From the NCBI GenBank assembly GCA_002695025.1, contig NZNV01000017.1, positions 558,001 through 622,000 of the forward strand: 64,000 nt of DNA. Reading direction: 5' to 3'. Under the pieces are notes generated by a model. That model was not told the DNA's origin, ran no database searches, and saw nothing but the letters and a program-made list of their open reading frames with translations. Positions 18,504 through 28,230 of this stretch are shown one piece after another. The DNA is from Owenweeksia sp. Lineage in GTDB: Bacteria > Bacteroidota > Bacteroidia > Flavobacteriales > Schleiferiaceae. Positions within the stretch are counted from its first letter, which is position 1, and each line of letters begins with the position of its first letter. The position numbers and the translations under genes were made by a program.

Positions 18504-20282
18504 TTACTCTACGTCAAGATCCAGCTTTTGCTTAAGCAATAAGAGATTAGGATTCTTGGCCACCATGTACTGGAACTTTTCTTCTGCACTGTAAGGCTCC
18601 AGGTTTTTGGCACTCTTCGCGATCTTTACCGTGAACTGCAATGAAAAGTTGTTGAGCTTTTCGCGCAGGAACATAATAATGTCCCTTTTTTCCTCCTCAA
18701 AGAAGGACTGCTGGATCTCACTTTCCAGTTCCAGTTCCACCGTGAAATTTTCCTTTAAGCGCAGGGTTTTATTGTTGAGGCTACCATATACCTTTTGTTT
18801 TTGCATGCCCCGCAACATTTCCATGTATTCATTCCAGAGATTCTTCAGCTGGGTTTCATTAAAGTCTTCTTTGGGAAGGCCCGGCTGAACGGCTGTTTCA
18901 TCTTCCTCGGACTCGTTCTCTTCCTTTTTGGCGAGATTGTCTTCAATTGTATCACTGATGGAGAACGAACTGCGCTTGGTCCTGGATTTCAGACGGGAGT
19001 AAGAAGGCTCCTTTTCTGCAGCTGGTGCGTTTGCAACAGCTTCTTCCGGGTATTTTTCTTTTTCCGCCTGTGTTTCTTGCTTTTTGCCTAGCTCACGCTG
19101 GAGTACTTCAGCTGCGTGTGAAGCGTCCGCTTTTTTGGTTTCAACAGCCGGGGTTGGTGTAGGAGCGGGAGCTGGCTCCGGTGTTTTTTTTACGGTCTGG
19201 TGATCAGATTTTTTTTTTTCGCTCACACCGTTTTCAGCGTGGGCCATTTGCAGCAGTGAAAGCTCAACCAAAAGCCGTGGGTTGTTGCTGCCTTTATAGC
19301 GTACATCGCATTCATTCAAAAGCTTGAGGGCTTTTAGAGCAAAGGTAGTATCTACATTTTGGGCCTGGTCGCGGTAACGTTGCCTGGTGGTTTCCGCCAC
19401 TTCCAGCAATTCAAGGGTTTTAGGGTCTTTGCAAACCAGAAGATCGCGGAAATGCCCGGCCAGCCCATTGAGGTATAGGTGACCGTCAAAACCATTGTCC
19501 AATATGTCATTGAACAGCAACAGCAAGCCGGCTGAATCACCATTTTGGATAAGGTCTACCGTGCGGAAGTAATAATCATAATCCAGTATCCGCAGGTTGT
19601 CGATCACATCCTTATAGCTAATATTTTGCCCGGAGAAGGAAACAATACGGTCAAAGATAGAAAGCGCATCGCGCAGGGCACCATCAGATTTTTGTGCAAT
19701 AATGTGAAGTGCTTCCGGTTCTGCCTGTACGCCTTCCTGTTGAGCAACAGATTGTAGGTGTCCGGCAATATCCTCTACCGTTATCCGCTTGAAATCAAAG
19801 ATCTGGCAACGGCTTAATATAGTAGGTATGATCTTGTGCTTCTCGGTAGTAGCCAGTATAAAGATAGCGTGCTTGGGAGGTTCTTCCAATGTTTTCAGGA
19901 AAGCGTTGAAAGCCGCCTGGGAAAGCATGTGTACCTCGTCAATGATATACACCTTGTAATTACCAGCTTGTGGTGCAAATCGTACCTGGTCTATCAGGTT
20001 GCGGATATCATCCACGGAGTTGTTGGAGGCTGCATCCAGTTCAAATATATTGAAGGCAAAATCCTGTTCAGCATCCGCACCGTCTTCGGTGTTGATCATG
20101 CGGGCCAGGATACGCGCGCAGGTAGTTTTTCCTACCCCTCTGGGTCCGGTAAACAGCAGTGCCTGTGCCAAATGATTTTGTTTGATGGCATTCAGCAAAG
20201 TACGGGTAACGTGCTGTTGCCCTACAACTTCTTCAAAGTTCTGGGGACGGTATTTACGGGCGGAAACAATAAAATTCTCCAT
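18504..20282 (-). CDS. dnaX: DNA polymerase III subunit gamma/tau
   Basis: The clamp-loader ATPase of the replisome, 592 aa from the ATG at 20282, where the conserved MENFIVSARKYRPQNFEEVVGQ begins. An in-frame ATG at 20324 would add 14 unconserved residues. Walker A GPRGVGKT is near residue 45, Walker B IIDEVHML near 112, and sensor ATTEKHKIIPTILSRCQ near 143; then come the lid and collar domains. A low-complexity P, E and K-rich linker (about 355-450) leads to a tau-like C-terminal domain. The four-cysteine zinc module normally placed between Walker A and the DAASNNSVDDIR motif is missing; that stretch reads RMINTEDGADAEQDFAFN. Confidence 0.94.
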   Translation of the reverse strand: MENFIVSARKYRPQNFEEVVGQQHVTRTLLNAIKQNHLAQALLFTGPRGVGKTTCARILARMINTEDGADAEQDFAFNIFELDAASNNSVDDIRNLIDQVRFAPQAGNYKVYIIDEVHMLSQAAFNAFLKTLEEPPKHAIFILATTEKHKIIPTILSRCQIFDFKRITVEDIAGHLQSVAQQEGVQAEPEALHIIAQKSDGALRDALSIFDRIVSFSGQNISYKDVIDNLRILDYDYYFRTVDLIQNGDSAGLLLLFNDILDNGFDGHLYLNGLAGHFRDLLVCKDPKTLELLEVAETTRQRYRDQAQNVDTTFALKALKLLNECDVRYKGSNNPRLLVELSLLQMAHAENGVSEKKKSDHQTVKKTPEPAPAPTPTPAVETKKADASHAAEVLQRELGKKQETQAEKEKYPEEAVANAPAAEKEPSYSRLKSRTKRSSFSISDTIEDNLAKKEENESEEDETAVQPGLPKEDFNETQLKNLWNEYMEMLRGMQKQKVYGSLNNKTLRLKENFTVELELESEIQQSFFEEEKRDIIMFLREKLNNFSLQFTVKIAKSAKNLEPYSAEEKFQYMVAKNPNLLLLKQKLDLDVE

Positions 20283-20289
20283 GGAGGCA

Positions 20290-20297
20290 CAAATATA
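20290..20297 (-). promoter_or_regulatory. candidate -7 box of dnaX very close to the start
   Basis: The minus strand reads TATATTTG, an exact TAnnTTTG match, ending 7 nt before the chosen dnaX ATG. If used, the mRNA would be leaderless or nearly so, which would also exclude the upstream ATG at 20324. The nearest TTG is 24 nt upstream. Confidence 0.35.
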
Positions 20298-20392
20298 TAC
20301 AGTCCTGGAGAGTAGGGGAAGCAATGTTGATAAATTGGAAAACTCCCTTAGGTTTATGGTTTACCTACTGATATCGGCTGCCTGTAAAACCT

Positions 20393-20400
20393 TATCTTTG
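20393..20400 (+). promoter_or_regulatory. candidate -7 box of ychF
   Basis: TATCTTTG is an exact TAnnTTTG match, 22 nt before the ychF ATG in the 140-nt divergent dnaX/ychF gap. No convincing -33 TTG is seen at 17-23 nt spacing. Confidence 0.45.
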
Positions 20401-20422
20401 CCGCCTTAAAAATTACAGCCCC

Positions 20423-21514
20423 ATGAAGTGTGGAATTGTAGGACTTCCCAACGTAGGTAAATCTACTTTATTCAACTGTTTATCCAATGCCAAGGCGCAA
20501 TCGGCTAACTTTCCGTTTTGTACCATAGAACCCAATGTAGGAACCGTAACCGTTCCCGACCCCCGTTTGTATAAGCTGGAAGAAATGGTGAAACCTGAGC
20601 GTGTGGTGCCAGCCACCGTAGAGATCGTGGATATTGCCGGCCTGGTGAAAGGGGCCAGTAAAGGAGAGGGTCTCGGTAACCAGTTTCTAGGGAATATCCG
20701 GGAATGCTCCGCCATCATTCACGTTTTACGCTGTTTTGAGAATGACAATATTACCCATGTTGAGGGTAGTATTGATCCCATCCGCGATAAGGAAACCATT
20801 GATATTGAGTTGCAACTCAAGGATCTTGATACCCTTGAAAAACGTATTGACAAGCACAAGAAGGCATCCAAGGGTGGCAATAAGGCAGAAGTGAAGAACG
20901 TGGAAACCCTGGAGAGCCTGAAAGCTTACCTGGAGAGTGGAAAGAGTGTACGTACTTTTCCCCGTGACGAGGAGCAGGATGAACTGATCAGCGATTGCCA
21001 GTTCCTTACCGATAAGCCCATTTTATACGTGTGTAATGTTGATGAAAGTTCAGCCAAGACCGGCAACGCCCTGGTAGAAAAGGTACGTGAGGCTGTGGCG
21101 GATGAAAATGCCGAAGTGATCTTCCTGGCTGCCGCTACCGAAGCTGACATTGCCGAACTGGAAGATTATGAAGAACGTCAGATGTTCCTGGAAGACATCG
21201 GTCTTGAAGAGCCCGGGGTAAACCGGGTGATCAGGGCGGCTTATAAGCTTTTGAACTTACAAACCTATTTTACAGCCGGAGTAAAGGAAGTGAGGGCCTG
21301 GACCATACAAAAAGGATTTACCGCTCCACAGGCTGCAGGCGTTATCCACACCGATTTCGAGAAAGGTTTTATCCGCGCGGAAGTGATCAAATACAAGGAT
21401 TACGTGGACCTGGGTTCCGAAAGCGCGGTTAAAAATGCCGGAAAGATGGGCGTGGAAGGCAAGGAATACGTGGTGGAAGACGGTGACATTATGCATTTCA
21501 GGTTCAACGTATAA
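20423..21514 (+). CDS. ychF: redox-regulated ATPase/GTPase YchF (Obg family)
   Basis: A 363-aa, full-length P-loop protein of the TRAFAC/Obg group. G1 is [12 protein letters not shown] (residues 6-17), G3 is [19 protein letters not shown] near 67-85, and the NxxE-type G4, typical of YchF in place of NKxD, is CNVDESS near 206. A C-terminal TGS domain follows ([42 protein letters not shown]). YchF binds ribosomes and prefers ATP in studied homologues. The gene stands alone, divergent from dnaX. Confidence 0.96.
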   Translation: MKCGIVGLPNVGKSTLFNCLSNAKAQSANFPFCTIEPNVGTVTVPDPRLYKLEEMVKPERVVPATVEIVDIAGLVKGASKGEGLGNQFLGNIRECSAIIHVLRCFENDNITHVEGSIDPIRDKETIDIELQLKDLDTLEKRIDKHKKASKGGNKAEVKNVETLESLKAYLESGKSVRTFPRDEEQDELISDCQFLTDKPILYVCNVDESSAKTGNALVEKVREAVADENAEVIFLAAATEADIAELEDYEERQMFLEDIGLEEPGVNRVIRAAYKLLNLQTYFTAGVKEVRAWTIQKGFTAPQAAGVIHTDFEKGFIRAEVIKYKDYVDLGSESAVKNAGKMGVEGKEYVVEDGDIMHFRFNV

Positions 21515-21641
21515 GATCCGTATACACCTGTACCAAGCCTCTTTCTTAATAACCTGTTAAAAACTGACTGCGCGCATGCTGCCTGAGCTTGACGCATATT
21601 TTCTATTTTTAGCCGTTCTCTAACCTTGGACTCGAGATTTT

Positions 21642-23504
21642 ATGGCAGCTGAAAATTATACGGAGGAGAATATACGCTCTCTTGACTGGAAAGAGCACAT
21701 CCGCCTGAGGCCCGGTATGTATATCGGGAAGCTTGGTGATGGTTCTTCCTCGGATGACGGTATTTATATCCTTTTGAAGGAGGTTATCGATAACTCCATT
21801 GATGAGTTTGTGATGGGCTCCGGGAAAACCGTTGAGATCAACGTTCGCGATGGAGAAGTGAGTGTTCGCGACTACGGCCGTGGTATTCCCCTGGGTAAGA
21901 TGGTTGATGTGGTCTCCAAGATCAATACCGGTGCTAAATATGACAGCAAAGCCTTTAAGAAATCCGTAGGACTGAACGGGGTAGGTGCCAAGGCGGTGAA
22001 TGCTCTTTCCGAAAGCTTTATGGTACAAGCTATCCGTGACGGCAGAACTAAAATAGCACACTTCAAGAAGGGAGAGCTTATTGAAGAAGAAGAGGAGAAG
22101 GACACAAGCCTGAGAAAAGGTACCAAGATCGTTTTTCGTCCGGATGCCTCCATCTTCAAGAATTACCGTTATGCCACGGAGTACATCCAGAAAATGCTCT
22201 GGAACTATGCCTATCTCAATCCCGGCCTTACGCTGGTGTTCAACGGTGAAAAGATCTATTCAGAGAACGGTCTTAAAGACCTTTTGAAAGATAATCTGGA
22301 CGGGGAGATCCTGCACGACATTATTCACCTTAGGGGAGATGATATTGAGCTGGCCCTAACTCATACCGAAAAGAGCCAGAGTGACCAGTATTACTCTTTT
22401 GTGAACGGCCAGCATACCACTCAGGGTGGTACCCATCAGGCAGCCCTTCGGGAAGCCCTGGTGAGGACCCTGCGCGACTTTTACAATAAGAACTTTGACG
22501 CTTCCGATATACGTGAGTCTGTTGTGGCGGCCATCAGTATCAAGGTTATTGAACCCGTTTTTGAATCACAGACCAAAACCAAGCTGGGTTCAATGGATAT
22601 GGGGCCTGATCTGCCTACCGTAAGAACGTACATAAACGATTTTGTAAAGCGGCAACTGGACAATTTCCTCCATAAGAACGAAGGAATAGCCGAGACTATT
22701 TACAAGAAGATATTACGGGCCGAAAAGGAACGTAAAGAACTAAGCGGGATCAAGAAACTGGCCCGCGAAAGAGCTAAAAAGGCAAGCCTGCACAACCGTA
22801 AACTCCGCGATTGCCGTGCTCATTACAATGATCAGAAGAACGATCATCGGTTGGAAACCACCCTCTTTATTACTGAGGGTGATTCGGCTTCCGGCTCCAT
22901 CACCAAATCGCGCAACGTAAACACCCAGGCGGTATTCAGCCTTAAAGGTAAGCCCCTGAATTGTTATGGACTTACCAAAAAGGTGGTGTACGAAAACGAG
23001 GAATTCAATCTTTTACAGGCGGCTCTCAATATTGAAGACGGACTGGAAGACCTGCGTTATAACAACGTGGTAATTGCTACGGATGCGGATGTGGATGGAA
23101 TGCACATACGCTTGCTGCTCATCACCTTCTTCCTGCAGTTCTTTCCGGAACTGGTTAAGAAAGAACACCTCTTTATTCTGCAAACCCCTTTATTCAGGGT
23201 TCGTAATAAAAAGGAAACCCATTATTGCTATAGCGAAGAAGAAAAGCGAGCTGCCTTGCTTAAACTGGGAGCTAAGGCTGAAGTTACCCGTTTCAAAGGT
23301 TTGGGAGAGATATCGCCTGATGAGTTCAAGCATTTTATAGGAGAAGATATACGCCTGGATCCGGTCATGTTAACCAAGGAAGCTACCATAGAAGAACTGC
23401 TTGGTTTTTATATGGGCAAGAATACCCCGCAGCGGCAGGAGTTTATCATTGAAAACCTACGCATTGAAAAAGACGTGCTGGAAGAAGAAACGGCCGAAAA
23501 ATGA
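21642..23504 (+). CDS. parE: DNA topoisomerase IV subunit B
   Basis: A 620-aa type IIA topoisomerase ATPase subunit. It has the GHKL ATP site ([10 protein letters not shown] near 46, DYGRGIP near 81, [14 protein letters not shown] near 110), a transducer domain, and a TOPRIM domain with [14 protein letters not shown] near 408 and [12 protein letters not shown] near 481. Identity as ParE rather than GyrB is supported by the parC gene in the same operon and by its length without the GyrB insertion. It decatenates daughter chromosomes together with ParC. The stop overlaps the next gene by 4 nt (ATGA). Confidence 0.93.
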   Translation: MAAENYTEENIRSLDWKEHIRLRPGMYIGKLGDGSSSDDGIYILLKEVIDNSIDEFVMGSGKTVEINVRDGEVSVRDYGRGIPLGKMVDVVSKINTGAKYDSKAFKKSVGLNGVGAKAVNALSESFMVQAIRDGRTKIAHFKKGELIEEEEEKDTSLRKGTKIVFRPDASIFKNYRYATEYIQKMLWNYAYLNPGLTLVFNGEKIYSENGLKDLLKDNLDGEILHDIIHLRGDDIELALTHTEKSQSDQYYSFVNGQHTTQGGTHQAALREALVRTLRDFYNKNFDASDIRESVVAAISIKVIEPVFESQTKTKLGSMDMGPDLPTVRTYINDFVKRQLDNFLHKNEGIAETIYKKILRAEKERKELSGIKKLARERAKKASLHNRKLRDCRAHYNDQKNDHRLETTLFITEGDSASGSITKSRNVNTQAVFSLKGKPLNCYGLTKKVVYENEEFNLLQAALNIEDGLEDLRYNNVVIATDADVDGMHIRLLLITFFLQFFPELVKKEHLFILQTPLFRVRNKKETHYCYSEEEKRAALLKLGAKAEVTRFKGLGEISPDEFKHFIGEDIRLDPVMLTKEATIEELLGFYMGKNTPQRQEFIIENLRIEKDVLEEETAEK

Positions 23505-23974
23505 GGATTAACTCTGACCGAAATAAAAAGGTACTAGGCTTTGTATATGTCCTTTGTTTACTGGCACTTCTTTTTGACTTTTTGCTGATCAATATTGACG
23601 GATCATTGGGAGAGTTGTCCGAATCATTTAAGCTTACCCCTTTTGCGGTTGGCATACTGTTGTTTATCATTTACCGGGGGCTTCCGGTGTTTCATTACGA
23701 TAGTGATGGGGAGGTGCTCAACTTTACAGCTTCAGAACCTAATTTGCGGTGGTTGGGAGGTGTCACCAGGAGACATTTTGAATTCCCCAAGCGCAAGCTG
23801 GAGAATTTCAATATTCGTTCCTACCCATTGCGTAGAGTGCTTACCGTTGGCATACGTAGTAAAGAAGGAGGCATCCGTAAACAGAGAGCAACTATATCCT
23901 ACTTAAATTCGCGGGAGTTAAAAGACCTTAAACGTTCACTGAAAGGAGTTTTGGAAAAAAATAAGCAAGATTAA
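23501..23974 (+). CDS. two-helix membrane protein of unknown function between parE and parC
   Basis: A 157-aa protein with two predicted membrane helices ([20 protein letters not shown] at about 11-30 and [19 protein letters not shown] at about 48-66). A basic cytoplasmic C-terminal part follows, with beta-strand character ([36 protein letters not shown]) that loosely resembles a PH-like domain. I do not recognise a named family. It overlaps parE by 4 nt and parC by 1 nt (TAATG), so its translation is tied to both topoisomerase subunits. A role in placing or regulating topoisomerase IV at the membrane is possible but unproven. Confidence 0.85.
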   Translation: MRINSDRNKKVLGFVYVLCLLALLFDFLLINIDGSLGELSESFKLTPFAVGILLFIIYRGLPVFHYDSDGEVLNFTASEPNLRWLGGVTRRHFEFPKRKLENFNIRSYPLRRVLTVGIRSKEGGIRKQRATISYLNSRELKDLKRSLKGVLEKNKQD

Positions 23975-26565
23975 TGGACGAGATACCATCTTCCGGTGAG
24001 AATTCATCCAGGGCCAAAGAGGCTACCATCACCCGCGTTTCGGGGATGTATGAGGATTATTTTCTGGATTATGCTTCTTACGTAATATTGGAAAGGGCGG
24101 TTCCGGCCCTTAATGACGGCTTTAAGCCGGTGCAAAGACGTATCCTGCATGCCATGCGTGAAATGGAGGATGGACGTTACCACAAAGTGGCCAATATCAT
24201 CGGGCAAACCATGAAGTACCACCCTCATGGTGACGCTTCTATTGGCGATGCCCTGGTACAGGTAGGGCAAAAAGATCTTTTGATAGATACCCAGGGTAAC
24301 TGGGGAAATATACTTACCGGTGACCGGGCTGCTGCCCCCAGGTATATCGAAGCGCGTTTGACCAAGTTTGCGCTGGAAGTGGTTTTTTCGCCCAAGGTTA
24401 CGGAATGGCAGGCCAGTTATGATGGACGTGCCAAAGAACCGGTCCATTTCCCGGTTAAATTTCCCTTGCTATTGGCCCAGGGAGTGGAAGGTATTGCGGT
24501 AGGCTTGTCCACCAAAATATTACCACACAATTTCCTGGAGCTGATCGATGCTTCCATCAAGATCCTTAAGGGGCGGAGTTTTACACTGTTCCCGGATTTT
24601 CCTACCGGTGGTATTGCCGATTTTTCCAATTACCAGGATGGAGTGCGGGGAGGTCGTGTTCGCGTCAGAGCCAAGATATCCATTGATGATAAGAAAACCC
24701 TCATCATCACCGAGATACCCTACGGTACTACTACTACCAGCCTTATTGACAGTATCCTTAAAGCTAACGATAAAGGCAAGATCAAGATCCGCAAGATAGA
24801 GGATAATACGGCCGAGAATGTGGAGATACAGGTACACCTGCCGGCAGGAGTTTCACCGGATAAAATGGTGGATGCGCTCTACGCTTTTACGGATTGCGAA
24901 GTATCCATTTCACCGCTGGCCTGCACCATTGATGAAGACCGTCCCGAATTCCTGGACGTTAAGGAGATGCTCAGGCGCTCCACGCAACGTACGGTGGATG
25001 TATTGAAACAAGAACTGGAGATCCAGCTAATGGAACTCCAGGAGCAATGGCACTTTGCGAGCCTGGAAAAGATATTTATAGAAGAGAAGATTTACCGCGA
25101 TATCGAAGAAGCGGAAACCTGGGAGGAGGTACTAGCCTTTATTCGCAAGGGGTTGAAACCACACATTAAAAACCTTATCCGGGAGGTTACCGATGAAGAT
25201 ATTGTGCGCCTTACCGAAATCCGGATCAAGCGGATATCCAAGTTTGATAAGAGCAAGGCGGATGAGCATATCCTGAACCTGGAAGACCGCATTGCAGAAG
25301 TAAAGCATCACCTGGAAAACCTGGTAGATTATGCCATTGCCTGGTTTAAGATGCTTAAGGATAAATATGGTAAGGGCCGCGAACGGAAAACCGAGATCCG
25401 TTTGTTTGAAGATATTGATGCCGTGAAAGTGGCCATATCCAATACCAAATTATACGTAAACCGTGAAGAGGGCTTTATTGGTACCTCGCTTAAAAAGGAT
25501 GAGTTTGTAACCGACTGTTCGGATATAGACGATATCATCGTATTCCTGAATGATGGGAAAATGATGGTGACCAAAGTGGATGCCAAGACCTATATCGGCA
25601 AGAATATTATTCATGTAGCGGTATGGAAGAAAGGGGATAAACGTACGGTATACAATATGATCTACCGTGACGGGCCCAAAGGGAATACCTACATGAAAAG
25701 GTTTACCGTTACCAGCATAACCCGTAATAAGGAGTACGACCTTACTGCTGGCAAAAAGGGATCAGAAGTCATTTATTTTACGGCTAACCCCAATGGGGAG
25801 GCCGAGGTGGTAACCGTTCACCTGCGCGCCTTGCAGAAGCTGCGCAAATTGAAGTTTGACATCGACTTTTCGGACCTGGCCATTAAAGGTAGGGCGGCCA
25901 AGGGAAACCAGGTTACCAAATACCCCATTAAAAAAGTGGAGATCAAGGAAGAAGGGGTATCCACGCTGGCTCCTCGCAGGATATGGTTTGATGATACCGT
26001 AAACCGGCTGAATGCAGATGCCCGGGGAGAGTTGCTGGGTAGTTTCCGTGGTGAAGACCGTATCCTGGAGATCAGTCAATCCGGCCATTATCGGCTCCTG
26101 GGCTTTGACCTCAGTACCAAGTTTGAGGAGGATATGATCCATATCGAAAAATTCAGGCCCGATATTCCCGTTTCTGTCGTATACTATGATGGAGAGAAGG
26201 AACTTTACTATGTGAAGCGCTTTATCCCGGAGCATAGTGATAAGAAAGAGCTCTTTATTAGTGATGCCGAAGGATCTTTCCTGGAATTAGCCGTAACGCA
26301 CAAGCAACCTTTTGTGCAGATTGTGTTCAAAAAGGTGAAAGGAAAACAAAAGGACAATGAAACAGTGGACCTTAGCGAGTTTATAGCCGTAAAAGGCCTT
26401 AAAGCTCAGGGCAATCAGCTTACCCGTTACCCGGTTAAGCAGATCAACATCCTGGAAGCCGAAGAGCCCGAAGCGGAGATTGATGAAAACGAGGAGATGC
26501 AGGATGAGGAATCCGCGTCTCAGCGGGATGAGGATGGAGATTCTCAGATATCCCTTGAACTATAA
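23974..26565 (+). CDS. parC: DNA topoisomerase IV subunit A
   Basis: An 863-aa DNA-cleaving subunit. It has the winged-helix core with the QRRILHAMREMEDGRYHKVANIIGQTMKYHPHGDASIGDAL region, and the catalytic tyrosine in RAAAPRYIEARL (about residue 128). The tower and coiled-coil domain and a degenerate C-terminal beta-pinwheel follow (repeats such as KGRAAKGNQVTKYPIKKVEI and KGLKAQGNQLTRYPVKQINI). An acidic tail of about 40 residues (EEPEAEIDENEEMQDEE) ends the protein. No canonical seven-residue GyrA box was found, in line with ParC. It partners ParE. Confidence 0.94.
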   Translation: MDEIPSSGENSSRAKEATITRVSGMYEDYFLDYASYVILERAVPALNDGFKPVQRRILHAMREMEDGRYHKVANIIGQTMKYHPHGDASIGDALVQVGQKDLLIDTQGNWGNILTGDRAAAPRYIEARLTKFALEVVFSPKVTEWQASYDGRAKEPVHFPVKFPLLLAQGVEGIAVGLSTKILPHNFLELIDASIKILKGRSFTLFPDFPTGGIADFSNYQDGVRGGRVRVRAKISIDDKKTLIITEIPYGTTTTSLIDSILKANDKGKIKIRKIEDNTAENVEIQVHLPAGVSPDKMVDALYAFTDCEVSISPLACTIDEDRPEFLDVKEMLRRSTQRTVDVLKQELEIQLMELQEQWHFASLEKIFIEEKIYRDIEEAETWEEVLAFIRKGLKPHIKNLIREVTDEDIVRLTEIRIKRISKFDKSKADEHILNLEDRIAEVKHHLENLVDYAIAWFKMLKDKYGKGRERKTEIRLFEDIDAVKVAISNTKLYVNREEGFIGTSLKKDEFVTDCSDIDDIIVFLNDGKMMVTKVDAKTYIGKNIIHVAVWKKGDKRTVYNMIYRDGPKGNTYMKRFTVTSITRNKEYDLTAGKKGSEVIYFTANPNGEAEVVTVHLRALQKLRKLKFDIDFSDLAIKGRAAKGNQVTKYPIKKVEIKEEGVSTLAPRRIWFDDTVNRLNADARGELLGSFRGEDRILEISQSGHYRLLGFDLSTKFEEDMIHIEKFRPDIPVSVVYYDGEKELYYVKRFIPEHSDKKELFISDAEGSFLELAVTHKQPFVQIVFKKVKGKQKDNETVDLSEFIAVKGLKAQGNQLTRYPVKQINILEAEEPEAEIDENEEMQDEESASQRDEDGDSQISLEL

Positions 26566-26576
26566 CAACATTTACA

Positions 26577-28193
26577 ATGAAAAAACTAGTACTAGCAGGT
26601 TTGTTGCTTTCAGCCGCCTGCACAGTATCCGTAGCACAAGATAGTCTGGCCATGAATAAGTTGGGCCATTTGTCCTATCCCGTGCAACTTAACGATGTAT
26701 GGGGATATACGGATGCAGGAGGTAATGAGTATGCCCTGGTAGGAGCACGGAGTGGATTCTCCATAGTGGACGTTACCAACCCGGCTACACCGGTTGAATT
26801 GCATTTTATCCCCGGAGTATATTCTACCTGGAGGGATATCAAGACCTGGAGTCATTATGCTTATGTGGTACACGATGGATATTCTTCAGGGACACCGGAC
26901 GGAATAATGATCGTGGATATGGACAGCGTAAATATGCCTAACCCTAAATTCGATCGTTTTTATCACGCTAACTCAGACTTACCCGGCAACCCGTTTCTGC
27001 AAAGGGCACACAATATTTACATTGATGAAAATGGTATTCTCTATGTTTTTGGAGCCGGTAATATCGGTAATGGGGGTGCCCTGATGTTTGATCTTAAACC
27101 GGATCCTGAAAACCCTGCTTATATCGGGGCTTTTGATACATACTACCTGCACGATGGGATGGTACGGGGTGATACGCTCTGGGGTGGAGCCATTAATGAT
27201 GATAAGCTGGTGGTTGTGGACGTATCCAACAAAAGCAATCCACAGATATTGGGTGATATCATCACTCCTAATGCATTTACGCACAACTGCTGGGTGTCTG
27301 ATGACAATCAAACGGTTTATACTACTGATGAAATATCCGGAGCCTACGTAGCTGCTTATGATGTGTCTGATCCGGCCAATATCTCGGAACGTGACCGCAT
27401 CCGAATCAGTTATGGCGGAACAGATGTAATTCCGCACAACACGCATGTATTGGGCGATTTTCTCGTTACCTCATATTATACTTCCGGTGTACAGATCGTG
27501 GATGCTACCATGCCTGACATCCTCATTGAAACTGCGTATTACGATACTTCACCACTTACTGGAAACGGCTATAACGGAGCCTGGGGAGCCTATCCTTTTT
27601 TGCCCAGCGGTAACATCCTGGTTACCGATATTGAACAGGGACTTTTTATCTTGAACAGCACCTATCCCAAAGGATGTTATTTCACGGGCCTGGTAAAGGA
27701 TTCGATTACCCAAAACCCTATACCCAATGCTGATCTTGTTATGCTGAATATTAATGATACCCTGCGGGCCAATATTTTCGGAGAGTTCCGCACCGGAACA
27801 ACCGATGCCGCTATTTACCCGGTGGTGGTCAGCAAACCTGGCTATTATACGGATACCGTTGATGTGGTACTGACCAATGGCCTGGAAACACATGTTGAAA
27901 TAGCCCTTTTACCGTTGGGTTTCTCCCTGGAAGAAGGTAGTTTGAAATCACCGGTACGGCTAAGCCCCAACCCGGCAGCGGGATTCTTTGATCTTGATCT
28001 TTCCGGTGTTGATGGCGAACGGGCTACCCTTCAGGTGTACGATATGCGAGGTTCCCTGATGATGGAAAAAACCGTAAACCTCTCGGAGAATACTGCTCAT
28101 GTTGAGCACGGTCTTCCTAATGGTGCTTATATAGTACAGCTGCAAACTCCACAGGCTTTATTTGAACCCACAAGGCTGATCATTCAGAAATAG
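26577..28193 (+). CDS. choice-of-anchor B family secreted protein with T9SS sorting domain
   Basis: A 538-aa exported protein. Signal peptide (MKKLVLAGLLLSAACTVSVAQ) is followed by a beta-propeller-like domain of about 340 residues with repeated DVWGYTDAGGNEYALVG / GFSIVDVTNPATPVE / HNIYIDENGILYVFG blocks, the hallmark of choice-of-anchor B proteins. A carboxypeptidase-regulatory-like beta domain comes next (YFTGLVKDSITQNPIPNADLVM, about 365-445). The last 75 residues are a type A sorting domain (LSPNPAAGFFDLDLSG ... LPNGAYIVQL). The function is unknown and surface location is expected. It begins 11 nt after parC, so it may be read from the same transcript. Confidence 0.9.
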   Translation: MKKLVLAGLLLSAACTVSVAQDSLAMNKLGHLSYPVQLNDVWGYTDAGGNEYALVGARSGFSIVDVTNPATPVELHFIPGVYSTWRDIKTWSHYAYVVHDGYSSGTPDGIMIVDMDSVNMPNPKFDRFYHANSDLPGNPFLQRAHNIYIDENGILYVFGAGNIGNGGALMFDLKPDPENPAYIGAFDTYYLHDGMVRGDTLWGGAINDDKLVVVDVSNKSNPQILGDIITPNAFTHNCWVSDDNQTVYTTDEISGAYVAAYDVSDPANISERDRIRISYGGTDVIPHNTHVLGDFLVTSYYTSGVQIVDATMPDILIETAYYDTSPLTGNGYNGAWGAYPFLPSGNILVTDIEQGLFILNSTYPKGCYFTGLVKDSITQNPIPNADLVMLNINDTLRANIFGEFRTGTTDAAIYPVVVSKPGYYTDTVDVVLTNGLETHVEIALLPLGFSLEEGSLKSPVRLSPNPAAGFFDLDLSGVDGERATLQVYDMRGSLMMEKTVNLSENTAHVEHGLPNGAYIVQLQTPQALFEPTRLIIQK

Positions 28194-28230
28194 AGAAATT
28201 TTCAGGATATTTCCGTGCTGAAATGATCCT

